Assembly (NCBI RefSeq): GCF_008119785.1
Contig: NZ_VSFA01000021.1
Location: forward strand, 1 to 64,000
DNA: 64,000 bases
Reading direction: 5' to 3'
Origin: Micromonospora sp. MP36
Lineage (GTDB): Bacteria; Actinomycetota; Actinomycetes; Mycobacteriales; Micromonosporaceae
Within the stretch, counting starts at the first letter, position 1. The number at the start of each line of letters is the position of its first letter. Below the pieces are notes generated by a model that did no database searches, was not told the origin of the DNA, and was given only the letters and a program-made list of their open reading frames with translations. Position numbers and translations under genes: made by a program. Shown piece by piece: positions 1 through 8,360 of the stretch.

Positions 1-171
1 TAGCCGGGCGTCGTCCACCCGGCCGAGCACCTCGGCGGTGCCGTCGCGGCTGCCGTCGTCGACGACCACGAGTTCGATCTCGCACGGGTAGTCCACCGCC
101 AACGCCTGCTTGAGGGCATCCGCGATGCGTTCTTCCTCGTTGTAGACCGGCATGAGGATCGACAGCTTCAC
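1..171 (-). CDS. Family 2 glycosyltransferase, N-terminal fragment (cut by window edge)
   Basis: Only the first 57 codons are present; the rest lies beyond the left edge. The start is a GTG at 171 on the minus strand, preceded by GGAG. The visible protein opens with a beta strand ending in MPVYNEEERI and reaches a VVVDDGSRDGT segment around residues 39-49. This pair of motifs is the nucleotide-sugar binding start of GT-A fold GT2 enzymes, which transfer a sugar from a nucleotide donor at the cytoplasmic face of the membrane. The acceptor cannot be told from this fragment. The family call is secure; the specific role is unknown. Confidence 0.85.
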   Translation of the reverse strand, partial: MKLSILMPVYNEEERIADALKQALAVDYPCEIELVVVDDGSRDGTAEVLGRVDDARL

Positions 172-378
172 GGGTTCTCCACGGTGGCGATGGCAAGTCG
201 GGCCTAGCGTAACCTGGCTGGTCGCCGAGGTCACCAGAGCATGGCAGGGAATTCGACGACCCTGAACCCCCGGCCAGTGCGTTGCCGACCATACGGCCGA
301 TCCGATCTGTCGGAATGGTCCGCTTCCGCACGGGTCCACAACGTTTCCGAGACGCATTCACAATCTCGCCTCCATTCG

Positions 379-417
379 GTTACCGTCTGGTAACTCAATC
401 GACGTCGAACGATTGAG
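379..417 (+). promoter_or_regulatory. Two adjacent inverted repeats ahead of the SGNH hydrolase gene
   Basis: The first repeat is GTTACC-GTCT-GGTAAC (379-394). The second starts on its last base and has 8-bp arms CTCAATCG and CGATTGAG (394-401 and 410-417) around an 8-base loop. The second ends four bases before the AAAGGAG ribosome-binding site of the gene starting at 435. I infer an operator plus an mRNA hairpin next to the ribosome-binding site. No regulator gene lies beside it. Confidence 0.4.
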
Positions 418-434
418 CCGAAAGGAGTGCGTCG

Positions 435-2034
435 ATGCTTGGTACCCCCGCCAGGCGCGGACGGACGACCCGGCGGCGGATCCTGGCCGTCGTGTCCGCC
501 GCCGCTCTCGCCCTACCGCTGCTGGTCGGACCGGCGGCCCCTGCGGCCGCCGTCGACCGCCCCGCCGTCCAGCCGCTCCCCGCCGCCCTGGAGACCGTCC
601 GGGCCGCCGAAGCCACCGCCCTCTACGGATCCCCCGACCTCCGGCCGCTGGAGCAGCGGCGGACCGCCCTGGTCACCATGGGCGACAGCGAGATCTCCGG
701 CGAAGGGGTGGGCAACTACGTCCCCGGCACCCACCAGAACGGCAACTGGTGCGACCGCTCGTACGACCAGGCCGTCTTCCGCACCGGCATCCCGGCCGAC
801 GAGCGCTACAACCTGGCCTGCTCGGGCGCCACCCCGTGGCACCTGATGGCCGGCGGGCCCGACCCAGCACAACGAGCTGAACCAGGGCGACTACCTGGCG
901 ATCAAGGCGCGCAACACGCACGTCAAGCTGATCTGGGTGGTCGTCGGCGCGAACGGCGACGGCACCATCCAGTTCGGGCCGGTCGCCACCGACTGCGCGA
1001 TCCGCCGGGTCTTCTTCCAGGGGCCGTGCTGGCCGACGTACACCGACCAGTGGACCGTCCGCACCGACGGCAGCCGGCGCGCGGTCGAGGATGCCCTCAC
1101 CTCCATCCGCCAGACCATGACCTCCGCCGGCTACCTGCGCTCCGACTACGAGCTGGTGCTGATGTCGTACCCGAGCCCGGGCAGCCCGGACGTCGAGGAC
1201 AACCCCGACTTCCCCGGCTGGTACTCCGGCGGCTGCCTGCTCTACCTCGCCGACATGGCGTTCGCTCGGAACAAGGCCGTACCGCTGTTCGAGTCGGCGC
1301 TGCGCGCGGCCGCCGCCAACACCGGCACCCGCTACCTGGACGCCAGCCGACTCTTCCACGGTCACGAGGTGTGCACCGACAACACCTCGGTCCGCGGCCT
1401 CTACATCGAGGTCGGGATCTGGGACGAGAACGCGGCCCGGCAGTCGTTCCACCCCAACTACCGGGGGCACGGCATGTTCGCCCGGTGCATCACCCAGTTC
1501 TGGAACTCCGGACAGCAGCAGGCCACCTGCGTGGACCCGGCCAGCACCGGGCAGGGCGTGCTGGTCGACGGGCTGCTGGCGTTCAGGCAACTGCGCAACG
1601 TCGCCACCGGCACCTGCGTGGACGGCAAGGGGTACGACTCTCGCAACGGCACCGTCCAGCAGTCGTACGCCTGCCACGGCGGGCGCAACCAGGGCTTCTG
1701 GTACGACCCGGTGCGGCAGTCGCTGCACTCCGAGCTCTCCCACGACCGCTGCCTGGACGTGACGGGCGGCTCGCTGACGGCCGGCACCACGGTCAACATC
1801 TACGACTGCCACGGCGGGCCCAACCAGAAGTTCGTCCTCGCCGGCAACCAGCTCAAGCCGGCCGGCGCGACCGACCTCTGCGTCGGCTTCGACAACCCGT
1901 TGCTGGGGACCCCCCGGCTGCGGCTGGCCACCTGCTCCACCAGCACCCGCCAGCAGTGGTCCTTCGAGTCCCGGTCGTACGCCAACCCGGTCGGCTACGG
2001 CCACGCCGACTTCATCGGCTCCCGGGTCTACTGA
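435..2034 (+). pseudogene. Secreted SGNH/GDSL hydrolase with C-terminal ricin-type lectin domain, frameshifted
   Basis: The ATG at 435 follows AAAGGAG at a good distance. The N-terminus is a twin-arginine-rich signal peptide ending near AAAVD (about residue 40). GDSEISGEG at residues 83-91 is the block I nucleophile motif of SGNH hydrolases, and SFHPNYRGH in the second half is the block V histidine region. The last 150 residues contain two cysteine-containing ricin-B-like repeats (for example CVDGKGYDSRNGTVQ), suggesting carbohydrate binding. The reading frame shifts near 858-860: the first frame runs to about 860 and the remaining protein continues in the frame of 859, as if one C were extra in GGGCCC. 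Without that base the protein would be about 532 residues. This is either a real disruption or a sequencing error. The likely role is an extracellular esterase or lipase. Confidence 0.75.
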
Positions 2035-2042
2035 GAAACGAC

Positions 2043-2077
2043 GTCCGGGCTGGCGCGGTCGACGCGCCGGCCCGGAC
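2043..2077. terminator. Bidirectional hairpin terminator between convergent genes
   Basis: A 15-bp stem (2043-2057 with 2063-2077, one T/G wobble) closes a GTCGA loop. It lies 8 bp after the SGNH hydrolase stop and 8 bp before the end of the convergent lipoprotein gene. There is no clear T-tract, as is usual in high-GC actinobacteria. Confidence 0.7.
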
Positions 2078-2085
2078 AGCCCGGC

Positions 2086-2691
2086 TCACTGCGTGACCGG
2101 GACCACGATCAGCCGGGCCACCCCGTTGTCGCCGTCCTTGGCGCCGGCCACGCCGATCGTCGTGCCGACCTTGATGTCGCTCGGCTGCACGGTGGTGCGC
2201 CGCTCGACGACCCGCAGCTTGTCGCCGAAGGTCCAGGTCATCGTGAAGCCGTCGGTGGACCGGACGGTCATCTGCTGGCCGTCGATGGCGGTCACCTGGC
2301 CGCGCTGGACGGCGACGGTCCGCGTACCCCCGTCCTTGGTCTGCACCACGACCTCGCCGTGCAGCGTGTTCTTCCGCAGCAGCACCCGGGCCCGGTGCCG
2401 CTTCCGCCACTCCTCCCCCCGCTCGCGCCGCTTGTCCTGGGAACCGGCCTGCTCGCCGGCCGAGGCGGAGGCCGAGGGCGCCGGGGCGGCGACCGGGTCG
2501 ACGTCCAGGTCGGCGGCGTCGAAGCCGAGCGCGGCCAGCGCCTGGCCGTCCGCCCCCATGACGGCGGCCACCTCGACCGCGGTCTCCTTCGCCGCGCCCT
2601 CCGCGACCTGGGCCGGGCCGCAGCCGGTGAGGCCGAGCGCGGCCGCCGCGAGCAGCGCGGTGACGCCGGTGACGATTCCCTGACGTGCCAT
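2086..2691 (-). CDS. Putative lipoprotein (DUF5666-like beta domain)
   Basis: This 201-residue protein starts at ATG 2691, with AGAGG upstream. An in-frame start 63 bp further out is less likely because the signal sequence begins at MARQGIVTG. The lipobox LTGC near residue 23 predicts diacylglyceryl modification and anchoring to the outer face of the cytoplasmic membrane. A charged linker (KRRERGEEWRKRHR) precedes a C-terminal domain of short beta strands (HGEVVVQTKDGGTRTVAVQRGQVTAI and QQMTVRSTDG), the pattern of DUF5666-type domains. It lies downstream of, and in the same direction as, the two-component genes and shares a 19-bp upstream motif with them, so it may be a target of that regulator. 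Its biochemical function is unknown. Confidence 0.75.
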   Translation of the reverse strand: MARQGIVTGVTALLAAAALGLTGCGPAQVAEGAAKETAVEVAAVMGADGQALAALGFDAADLDVDPVAAPAPSASASAGEQAGSQDKRRERGEEWRKRHRARVLLRKNTLHGEVVVQTKDGGTRTVAVQRGQVTAIDGQQMTVRSTDGFTMTWTFGDKLRVVERRTTVQPSDIKVGTTIGVAGAKDGDNGVARLIVVPVTQ

Positions 2692-2750
2692 CGGTTGTCC
2701 TCTCTCGTCCGTGGTTGCGGTCAGTTTCGCCCGGGCGGACGAGCGGACCG

Positions 2751-4202
2751 TCAAGCGGATGTTCGGGTCAGGTAAGGATCGCCGGGCAGCCGGACGGTGA
2801 AGGCCGCGCCGCCCTCCGGCGCGTGCCCGGCGGCGATGTCGCCGCCCAGGCGGCGGACCAGCCCGGCGGCGAGCGCCAGACCCAGGCCGCTGCCCACCTT
2901 GCGCACCCCCCGGTACCGCTGGTGCAGCGCGCCGCGCTCGAACGCCACGGCCAGGTCGTCGTCGGTGAAGCCGGGTCCGCCGTCACGGACCTCGACGACG
3001 CCGCCGGCGGCCGGGTCCGCGCCGGCCGGCCGGACCGCGAGCACGATCGGCGCCCCCGGCGGTACGACCCGCAGCGCGTTCTCCAGCAGCCCGTCCACGA
3101 CCTGCCGGATCCGCCCCGGATCGGTGTACGCGGGCACCGGCCCGCCCGGCGTCTCCACCCGGAACGGCACCCCGACCGCCGCGCACCGGTCGGACCAGGT
3201 CCGTTCCGCGTCGGCGGCCAGCCGGGCCAGATCGACCGGGCCCGGTTCCAGCGGGAAGTCGGCGGCCTCCAGGCGGGCCAGCGCCAGCAGGTCGGCGACC
3301 AGCCGGTCCAGGTGCTCGGCCTCGCCGAGCATGGTGCGCCCGGTCGCCGGCACCGCGTCCGCGTCGATCACCCCGTCGGCCAACGCCTCGGCGTAGCCGC
3401 GGATCGCGGTGAGCGGGGTGCGCAACTCGTGCGAGACGGAGAGCAGGAACTCCCGCTGCCGCCCCTCGCTGGTGGCCAGCGCGGCGGCCAGCCCGTTCAG
3501 CGCGTACGCCAGGTCGGCCACCTCGTCCGGCGGCTCCACCGGTACGCGGACCGCCCGGTCCCCGCCGCGCAGCCGCGTCGCGGCCCGGGCGGCGGAACGG
3601 ATCGGCCGGGCCAGCCGGCGGGCGAGCAGCAGCCCGGCGACCACCCCGGCGGCGAGCCCGGCGAGCAGCGGCAGCCAGAGGCCGCGCAGCACCTGCCGCC
3701 AGGGTCCGCGGGTGGTGGCCCGGGTCAGCACCAGCCCGTCGCCGCCGGGCAGCGCCCGTCCCTCGACCAGCGCCCGTTTCCCGTTGACCAGCCGCCGGCC
3801 GGAGACGTCCCGCCCGGACGACACCCGGGTCACCACCTGCCGGGGCAGGCCGGGTCGGTCCGCCTGGCCGGCCCGGATGAGGTACACGTCGATGTCCTCC
3901 TGGCGGAGCTGGCGGATCAGCCGCTCCCCGGCGGCGTCCCGCTGCCGAGCCGCGCTGACCCGGAGCACACCGGCCGCGAGCCGGGCCTGGGCGCCCAGCG
4001 CGTCCTGGTCGCGCCGCTCCACACCGCGTACCGCCAGCGGGACCGCGACCAGCGCGGTGACCAGCACCGACACCAACGCCACCGCGCAGGTGACCAGCAC
4101 CGCGCGGGCGGTCAGGGTGTGCGCGAGGCGGCGCCGGGGCGGGGCCGGGCGGGGTCCGAGCACCGGCAGCGCGACGGTGGGCTGGTGGGCGTGCTCAGGC
4201 AT
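2751..4202 (-). CDS. Two-component sensor histidine kinase
   Basis: The protein has 483 residues. Membrane segments at about 32-58 and 174-194 enclose an extracytoplasmic sensor region. They are followed by a HAMP linker (about 195-246), a HisKA domain with SVSHELRTPLTAIRGY (phospho-accepting His258), and a HATPase domain with an N-box (LLENALR), a G1 box (VRDGGPGF) and a G2 box (VGSGLGLAL). All catalytic motifs are intact, so it should autophosphorylate and pass phosphate to the neighbouring regulator. Its start overlaps the end of the regulator gene by 8 bp, implying co-translation. The signal is not evident from the sensor domain. The final codons also form a 19-bp DNA motif repeated upstream of the regulator. 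Confidence 0.93.
   Translation of the reverse strand: MPEHAHQPTVALPVLGPRPAPPRRRLAHTLTARAVLVTCAVALVSVLVTALVAVPLAVRGVERRDQDALGAQARLAAGVLRVSAARQRDAAGERLIRQLRQEDIDVYLIRAGQADRPGLPRQVVTRVSSGRDVSGRRLVNGKRALVEGRALPGGDGLVLTRATTRGPWRQVLRGLWLPLLAGLAAGVVAGLLLARRLARPIRSAARAATRLRGGDRAVRVPVEPPDEVADLAYALNGLAAALATSEGRQREFLLSVSHELRTPLTAIRGYAEALADGVIDADAVPATGRTMLGEAEHLDRLVADLLALARLEAADFPLEPGPVDLARLAADAERTWSDRCAAVGVPFRVETPGGPVPAYTDPGRIRQVVDGLLENALRVVPPGAPIVLAVRPAGADPAAGGVVEVRDGGPGFTDDDLAVAFERGALHQRYRGVRKVGSGLGLALAAGLVRRLGGDIAAGHAPEGGAAFTVRLPGDPYLTRTSA
2760..2778 (-). promoter_or_regulatory. Candidate response-regulator box ahead of the lipoprotein gene
   Basis: On the minus strand this reads TCCTTACCTGACCCGAACA. 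It matches 17 of 19 bases of the motif at 4932-4950. It overlaps the last codons of the histidine kinase and lies 69-87 bp upstream of the lipoprotein start at 2691. A TTGACG follows closely and could be a -35 element. I infer a binding site of the adjacent OmpR-type regulator. Confidence 0.4.
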
Positions 4203-4887
4203 CGGCCGCGTACCCGACGCCGCGGTGGGTGCGGATCACGCTGGCGGAGCCGAGCTTGGCGCGCACCTGCGCCACGTGCACGTCCACCGTCCGGGTGCCG
4301 GCGTGCGCGGCGTACCCCCAGACGCCGGCCAGCAGTTCCTCCCGGGTGAAGACCCGACCGGGCCGGGCCATCAGGTGCGCGAGCAGGTCGAACTCGGTGG
4401 AGGTGAGCTGGATCGGGACGCCGGCCGCGGTGACGGTCCGGCGGGCCGGGTCCAGGGTGACCGCACCGACCACCCGGGGCTGCTCGGCCCCGGCGGGCGG
4501 CCCGGCGGCCCGGCGCAGCACCGCCCGAACCCGGGCGACCAGTTCGCGCGGGCTGAACGGCTTCGTCACGTAGTCGTCCGCGCCCAGTTCCAGGCCGACG
4601 ATCCGGTCGACCTCGTCGTCGCGAGCGGTGAGGAAGATGACCGGCGTCCAGTCGCCGGCCTCGCGTAGCCGCCGGCAGATCTCGGTCCCCGCCATGCCGG
4701 GCAGCGCGATGTCGAGCACGCAGGCCACCGGGCGCAGCCGCCGCGCGGCGGCCAGCCCGGCCGCGCCGTCCCGCTCCAGGTGTACGCCGAACCCGTCCCG
4801 GGCCAGATAGAGCCGGACCAGGGCGGCGATGGCCGGCTCGTCCTCGACCACGAGGACGAGCCCGCGCTGCGCGGTGTCGGCGGTCAC
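4195..4887 (-). CDS. OmpR/PhoB-family response regulator
   Basis: The 230-residue protein has an N-terminal receiver domain with acidic pocket VVEDEP, phospho-acceptor Asp59 (CVLDIALPG), Thr87 and Lys109 (VTKPF). A C-terminal winged-helix domain (about 135-230) contains LTSTEFDLLAHLM and the DNA-contacting TRTVDVHVAQVRAKL helix. It is thus a phosphorylation-dependent transcription factor partnered with the overlapping histidine kinase gene. The start is GTG 4887. A TAATCA hexamer seven bases upstream and no Shine-Dalgarno suggest a leaderless mRNA. A 19-bp motif lies 45-63 bp upstream, consistent with autoregulation. Confidence 0.93.
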   Translation of the reverse strand: MTADTAQRGLVLVVEDEPAIAALVRLYLARDGFGVHLERDGAAGLAAARRLRPVACVLDIALPGMAGTEICRRLREAGDWTPVIFLTARDDEVDRIVGLELGADDYVTKPFSPRELVARVRAVLRRAAGPPAGAEQPRVVGAVTLDPARRTVTAAGVPIQLTSTEFDLLAHLMARPGRVFTREELLAGVWGYAAHAGTRTVDVHVAQVRAKLGSASVIRTHRGVGYAADA

Positions 4888-4931
4888 CGGCCAATGATTA
4901 CCGACCGGTGCCCGACCGGGACGTCAGGGAT

Positions 4932-4950
4932 TGTTCGGGTTCGGTAAGGA
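4932..4950 (-). promoter_or_regulatory. Candidate response-regulator box upstream of the regulator gene
   Basis: On the minus strand this reads TCCTTACCGAACCCGAACA and contains the direct repeat CCGAAC-CCGAAC. The same motif (17/19) lies upstream of the lipoprotein gene at 2760-2778. Both are followed by a partly conserved TCC..TGACG..TCC stretch. The location upstream of an OmpR-type regulator fits an autoregulatory operator. Confidence 0.4.
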
Positions 4951-4955
4951 CCCGG

Positions 4956-5468
4956 TCAGCGCACCGGCGCCGGGCGGAACACGGTTGGCCGGGTGCCGAC
5001 CGGCGGCTCGCCGATGGTGGCCACCAGTCGCTCCGCCGACGTCCGGAGCCGGGTCCGGAAGGCGTGGTTGAGCAGGGCGTCGACCTGCCACACCTGCTTC
5101 GGGTGATGGGTACGGATGAGGAACCGCTCGCGCACCCCGTCGATCGCGGTGGCGGCCAGTTCGACGCTGTGCGACCGGGGGTCGGGGCTCCAGGTCACGT
5201 TGCTCAGCTCGCGCAGTTCGGTGTTGAGGTGCAGGCGCAGGCGGTGCAGCACCCGGGTCTGCTGGGTCACCACCAGGCGGCGGTGGGTGAGGAGCATCAG
5301 GTACTCGCCGCCGACCGGGTGGTCGGGGCGGCTGCATCGGGTCACCAGGATGGTGGCGTCGCCGGAGCCCACGCACCGGCGGAAGATCGGCATGTGCCGG
5401 CTGACCGTCTGGGTCGCGAGGCCGGTCTCGGCGGCGGCCGGAAGGAACGTTCGCGAGAACACGTCCAT
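4956..5468 (-). CDS. Hypothetical protein, possible PH-like beta domain
   Basis: I chose the ATG at 5468 (170 residues, MDVFSRTFLP) because codons upstream of it (GTT GCA TCT and others) have poor third-position GC and look untranslated. ATG 5486 or 5561 in the same frame are alternatives, and none has a good ribosome-binding site. The middle of the protein (YLMLLTHRRLVVTQQT, then RELSNVTWSPD and ERFLIRTHHPKQVWQ) has the alternating strands and the final helix expected of small bacterial PH-like domains. There is no signal peptide or membrane segment. It is transcribed toward the response regulator gene, 68 bp away. Function unknown. Confidence 0.65.
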   Translation of the reverse strand: MDVFSRTFLPAAAETGLATQTVSRHMPIFRRCVGSGDATILVTRCSRPDHPVGGEYLMLLTHRRLVVTQQTRVLHRLRLHLNTELRELSNVTWSPDPRSHSVELAATAIDGVRERFLIRTHHPKQVWQVDALLNHAFRTRLRTSAERLVATIGEPPVGTRPTVFRPAPVR

Positions 5469-5486
5469 GCAAGATGCAACGAGCAT

Positions 5487-5510
5487 GTGACCAGGGGTGA
5501 TATGGGTCAC
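5487..5510 (-). promoter_or_regulatory. Inverted repeat overlapping a possible -10 element
   Basis: Arms GTGACC (5487-5492) and GGTCAC (5505-5510) flank 12 bases that hold TATCAC on the minus strand. TTCCAG lies 17 bases further upstream. This would place an operator directly over the promoter of the hypothetical gene at 4956-5468. Confidence 0.35.
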
Positions 5511-5621
5511 TCCCGATTTCTGGAACTTCCACAGTTGCAAATCGCACTCGCTGTCCGACATCCGGCCCGGGCCCGACGGCCGCTGCCAGCGAGGTGCCGG
5601 TCGATGCCGCCGGACGGACTG

Positions 5622-6794
5622 TCAGAGCAGCTCGACGATGGTCGCGTTGGCCATCCCGCCGCCCTCGCACATGGTCTGCAGGCCGTAACGGATCCCGTTG
5701 TCCCGCATGTGCTGGAGCATGGTGATCATGATCCGGGCGCCGGACGCGCCGAGCGGGTGACCGAGGGCGATCGCCCCGCCGCGCGGGTTGAGCCGCTCCG
5801 GGTCCGCCTCGGTCTCCGCCAGCCAGGCCAGCGGCACCGGGGCGAACGCCTCGTTCACCTCGTACACGCCGATCTCCTCGATGCCCAGCCCCGCGCGGCG
5901 CAGCGCCTTCGCGGTGGCCGGGATGGGGGCGGTGAGCATGGTGACCGGGTCGTCGGCGGCGACCACGGCGGTGTGTACGCGGGCCAGCGGGCGCAACCCG
6001 TGCCGGCTGGCCCACTCGCTGGTGGTGACCGCGAGCGCCGCGGCCCCGTCGGAGATCTGCGACGCGGAGCCGGCGGTGACCACGCCGTCGGCCTTGAACG
6101 GGGTCGCCAGCTCGCCGAGCTTGGCCAGCGAGGTGTCCCGGCGGATGCCCTCGTCGGCGGTGAACTTGCCGCCGTCGGCGAGGGCCACCGGCGCCAGCTC
6201 GGGGTCGAACGCCCCGGCGTCCTGCGCGGCGGCCGCCTTCTCGTGGCTGGCCAGCGCGAACTCGTCGAGCTGGCTGCGCGAGAAGCGCCACCGCTCGGCG
6301 ATCAGCTCGGCCCCGACGCCCTGGTTGAACGGCAGCGGGCTGTCCGCGGCGACACCGTCGACGCCGCGGTAGCGCTCCAGGATCGCCGCGCTGAACGGCA
6401 TCCCGCCGGCCACGCTGGAGCCCATCGGCACCCGGGTCATCGACTCGACGCCACCGGCGACCACCAGGTCGGCCTGGCCGGAGAGGACGGTGGCGGCGGC
6501 GAAGTGCAGCGCCTGCTGGCTCGACCCGCACTGCCGGTCGAGGGTGGTCCCGGGGACCGACTCGGGCCAGCCGGCGGCGAGGACGGCGTTGCGGGCGACG
6601 TTCCACGACTGCTCGCCGACCTGGGACACGCAGCCCCAGACCACGTCGTCGACCTGGGCCGGGTCGATGCCGGTCCGCTCGGCGAGGGCGCGCAGCACGT
6701 GCGCCGAGAGATCGACCGGGTGCACGCCGGCGAGGCTGCCCTTGCGCCGCCCGACCGGGGTCCGTACCGCACCGACGATGACCGCATCACTCAT
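5622..6794 (-). CDS. Acetyl-CoA C-acyltransferase (thiolase)
   Basis: The 390-residue length is typical of thiolases. The active-site cysteine is Cys89 in DRQCGSSQQA. The histidine is His346 in GGAIALGHPLGASG, and the second cysteine is Cys376 in CEGGGMANA. The enzyme would catalyse CoA-dependent cleavage of 3-ketoacyl-CoA or the reverse condensation in the cytoplasm. The ATG at 6794 has GGGGAG upstream. It is monocistronic here, divergent from a small PH-domain membrane protein gene, with no other beta-oxidation genes nearby, so degradative and biosynthetic roles cannot be separated. Confidence 0.93.
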   Translation of the reverse strand: MSDAVIVGAVRTPVGRRKGSLAGVHPVDLSAHVLRALAERTGIDPAQVDDVVWGCVSQVGEQSWNVARNAVLAAGWPESVPGTTLDRQCGSSQQALHFAAATVLSGQADLVVAGGVESMTRVPMGSSVAGGMPFSAAILERYRGVDGVAADSPLPFNQGVGAELIAERWRFSRSQLDEFALASHEKAAAAQDAGAFDPELAPVALADGGKFTADEGIRRDTSLAKLGELATPFKADGVVTAGSASQISDGAAALAVTTSEWASRHGLRPLARVHTAVVAADDPVTMLTAPIPATAKALRRAGLGIEEIGVYEVNEAFAPVPLAWLAETEADPERLNPRGGAIALGHPLGASGARIMITMLQHMRDNGIRYGLQTMCEGGGMANATIVELL

Positions 6795-6909
6795 GTTTAC
6801 TCCCCGGTAACTTGGGCTGCCTCGATCCTACGTCCTCGCCCGGCCGGGCGTCCTCCCCCCGGTTGCCCGTCCGTCGCGCCCGGGCCGGGTCGGCTGGCAT
6901 GCTGGGGCG

Positions 6910-7347
6910 GTGATTCCACAGTCGCCCCCGGCCCGGCAGTGGCGGGTGCCGGCGGTCCTGCCGGCGGCCAAGCTGGTCGGGGCGCTCGTCCTGGTCGCCC
7001 TGGGCCTGCTCTTCGCCGACGGCGACCGGGTCCAGCTCGTGCTCGCCGGGCTGGCCGCCGCCGTGCTGGCCGGTTGGGGGGTACGCGACGTGGTCGCGCC
7101 GGTCCGGCTGGCCGTGGACGCGGAGGGCGTCACGGTGACCCGGGGCTTCGCCGGCCGGCGGCGGCTGCCCTGGCCGGCCGTGGAGGCGATCCGGGTGGAG
7201 CGGCGTACCCGGCGGGGGCTGACCGCGGAGACGCTGGAGATCGACGCGGACGAGTCGTTGCACCTGTTCGGCCGGTACGACCTGGACGCGCCGCCGGAGG
7301 AGGTCGCCGAGGCGCTGCGGGCCGCCCGCGCCGCCGCGACGCACTGA
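6910..7347 (+). CDS. Small membrane protein with PH-like domain
   Basis: The 145-residue protein starts at GTG 6910 with a weak purine-rich site upstream. Two hydrophobic segments (about residues 20-36 and 42-60) form a membrane hairpin. They are followed by a compact cytoplasmic domain (VDAEGVTVTRGFAGRRRLPWPAVEAIRVERR) typical of bacterial PH-domain (bPH) proteins that are widespread in actinobacteria. The role is unknown. It is divergent from the thiolase and convergent with the rhomboid protease gene 43 bp downstream. Confidence 0.75.
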   Translation: MIPQSPPARQWRVPAVLPAAKLVGALVLVALGLLFADGDRVQLVLAGLAAAVLAGWGVRDVVAPVRLAVDAEGVTVTRGFAGRRRLPWPAVEAIRVERRTRRGLTAETLEIDADESLHLFGRYDLDAPPEEVAEALRAARAAATH

Positions 7348-7390
7348 CCCGGCCGGGGCGGCCGGACCGACCCGGTGGGTGCCCGCCCGC

Positions 7391-8335
7391 TCAGCCGGTG
7401 AGCATCGCGGTGCGGACCAGGATCAGCCCGAGGAGCGCGACCAGCAGGATCGCGCCGCCCGCCGCCTGGAACGCGGTCCGCCGCGTCCGCGGCGCGTACG
7501 CCAGGACCAGCGCCATCACCGCCCCGGTGACCAGGCCGCCCAGGTGGCCGGCGATCGAGATGCCCGGCACGGTGAACGTGAAGATCAGGTTGATCACCAG
7601 GATCGGCACGATGGCCGAGGTGTCCCGGCCCAGCCGTCGCATGATCACGAAAAGCGCGGCGAAGAGGCCGAAGATGGCGGTCGACGCGCCGACCGACGGC
7701 TGGTTGACCGGGCTGAACAGGTAGACCGCGACGTTGCCGCCGAGCCCGGCGATCAGATAGAGCGCGAGGAAGCGCACCCGGCCGAGCACCGCCTCCAGGC
7801 TCCGGCCGAGCACCCAGAGCGCCCACATGTTGAGCAGCAGGTGCACCAGGCCGTAGTGCAGGAACATCGCGGTGACCAGGCGGTACCACTGCCCCTGGGC
7901 GACCCCGCCGACGGAGCCGTCGGGGAGGATCGCCTGGCCGAGCACGGCGCCCCAGTCGGTCAGCGGGGTGGAGCCGCCCATCAGACCGCCGAAGCCGGAG
8001 CCGCCGAAGGCCGCGTCCCCGCCCCGGGCCGAGGCGATGGACAGGACCATGACCAGCACGTTCAGCGCGATCAGGGTCTTCGTCACGTAGCCCTGGCGGC
8101 CGGCGGCACCGCCACCGAAGGCGGTACGCGCCGGCCGCACGCTACGGCGTCCCTCGCTGACGCACTCCGGGCACTGGTGCCCCACGGAGGCGTCCCGCAT
8201 GCACTCCGGGCAGATCGGCCGATCACAGCGGGTGCATCGGACGTACGTCGCCCGATCGGGGTGGCGGTAGCAGACCGGAGTGGTCGGCACCGGCCCCTGG
8301 GTCGCGTCACCTGCCTGCCCGGAGCGCTCAGTCAT
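7391..8335 (-). CDS. Rhomboid-family intramembrane serine protease with B-box zinc finger
   Basis: The 314-residue protein has an N-terminal B-box-like zinc-binding region (CYRHPDR, CTRCDRPICPEC, then H and CPEC, residues 22-58). The rhomboid domain follows with six predicted membrane helices. Catalytic Ser218 lies in GASTAIFG and His264 in GHLGG. HLLLNMWALWVLG supplies the conserved loop-1/helix-2 signature. It should cleave transmembrane substrates within the bilayer. The B-box-rhomboid fusion is common in actinobacteria; its substrates are unknown. It is followed 25 bp upstream by the cyclophilin gene on the same strand, so the two may be co-transcribed. Confidence 0.92.
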   Translation of the reverse strand: MTERSGQAGDATQGPVPTTPVCYRHPDRATYVRCTRCDRPICPECMRDASVGHQCPECVSEGRRSVRPARTAFGGGAAGRQGYVTKTLIALNVLVMVLSIASARGGDAAFGGSGFGGLMGGSTPLTDWGAVLGQAILPDGSVGGVAQGQWYRLVTAMFLHYGLVHLLLNMWALWVLGRSLEAVLGRVRFLALYLIAGLGGNVAVYLFSPVNQPSVGASTAIFGLFAALFVIMRRLGRDTSAIVPILVINLIFTFTVPGISIAGHLGGLVTGAVMALVLAYAPRTRRTAFQAAGGAILLVALLGLILVRTAMLTG

Positions 8336-8360
8336 GCGAGCAAAGGTACCCGGGCGGAGC

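Noticed and set aside
4924..6606. A 560-codon minus-strand frame overlapping the thiolase and hypothetical genes
   Set aside because: The thiolase in another frame of the same strand has all three active-site motifs. The long frame is Arg/Pro-rich and has no recognisable fold.
6795..6811. Operator GTTTAC-TCCCC-GGTAAC before the thiolase
   Set aside because: The arms match imperfectly and the interval contains the GGGGAG ribosome-binding site, so the pattern is explained without a regulator.
7349..7365. CCGGCC-GGGGC-GGCCGG as a terminator between the PH-domain and rhomboid genes
   Set aside because: The 6-bp stem is short and expected by chance at this GC content, unlike the 12-17 bp stems elsewhere.
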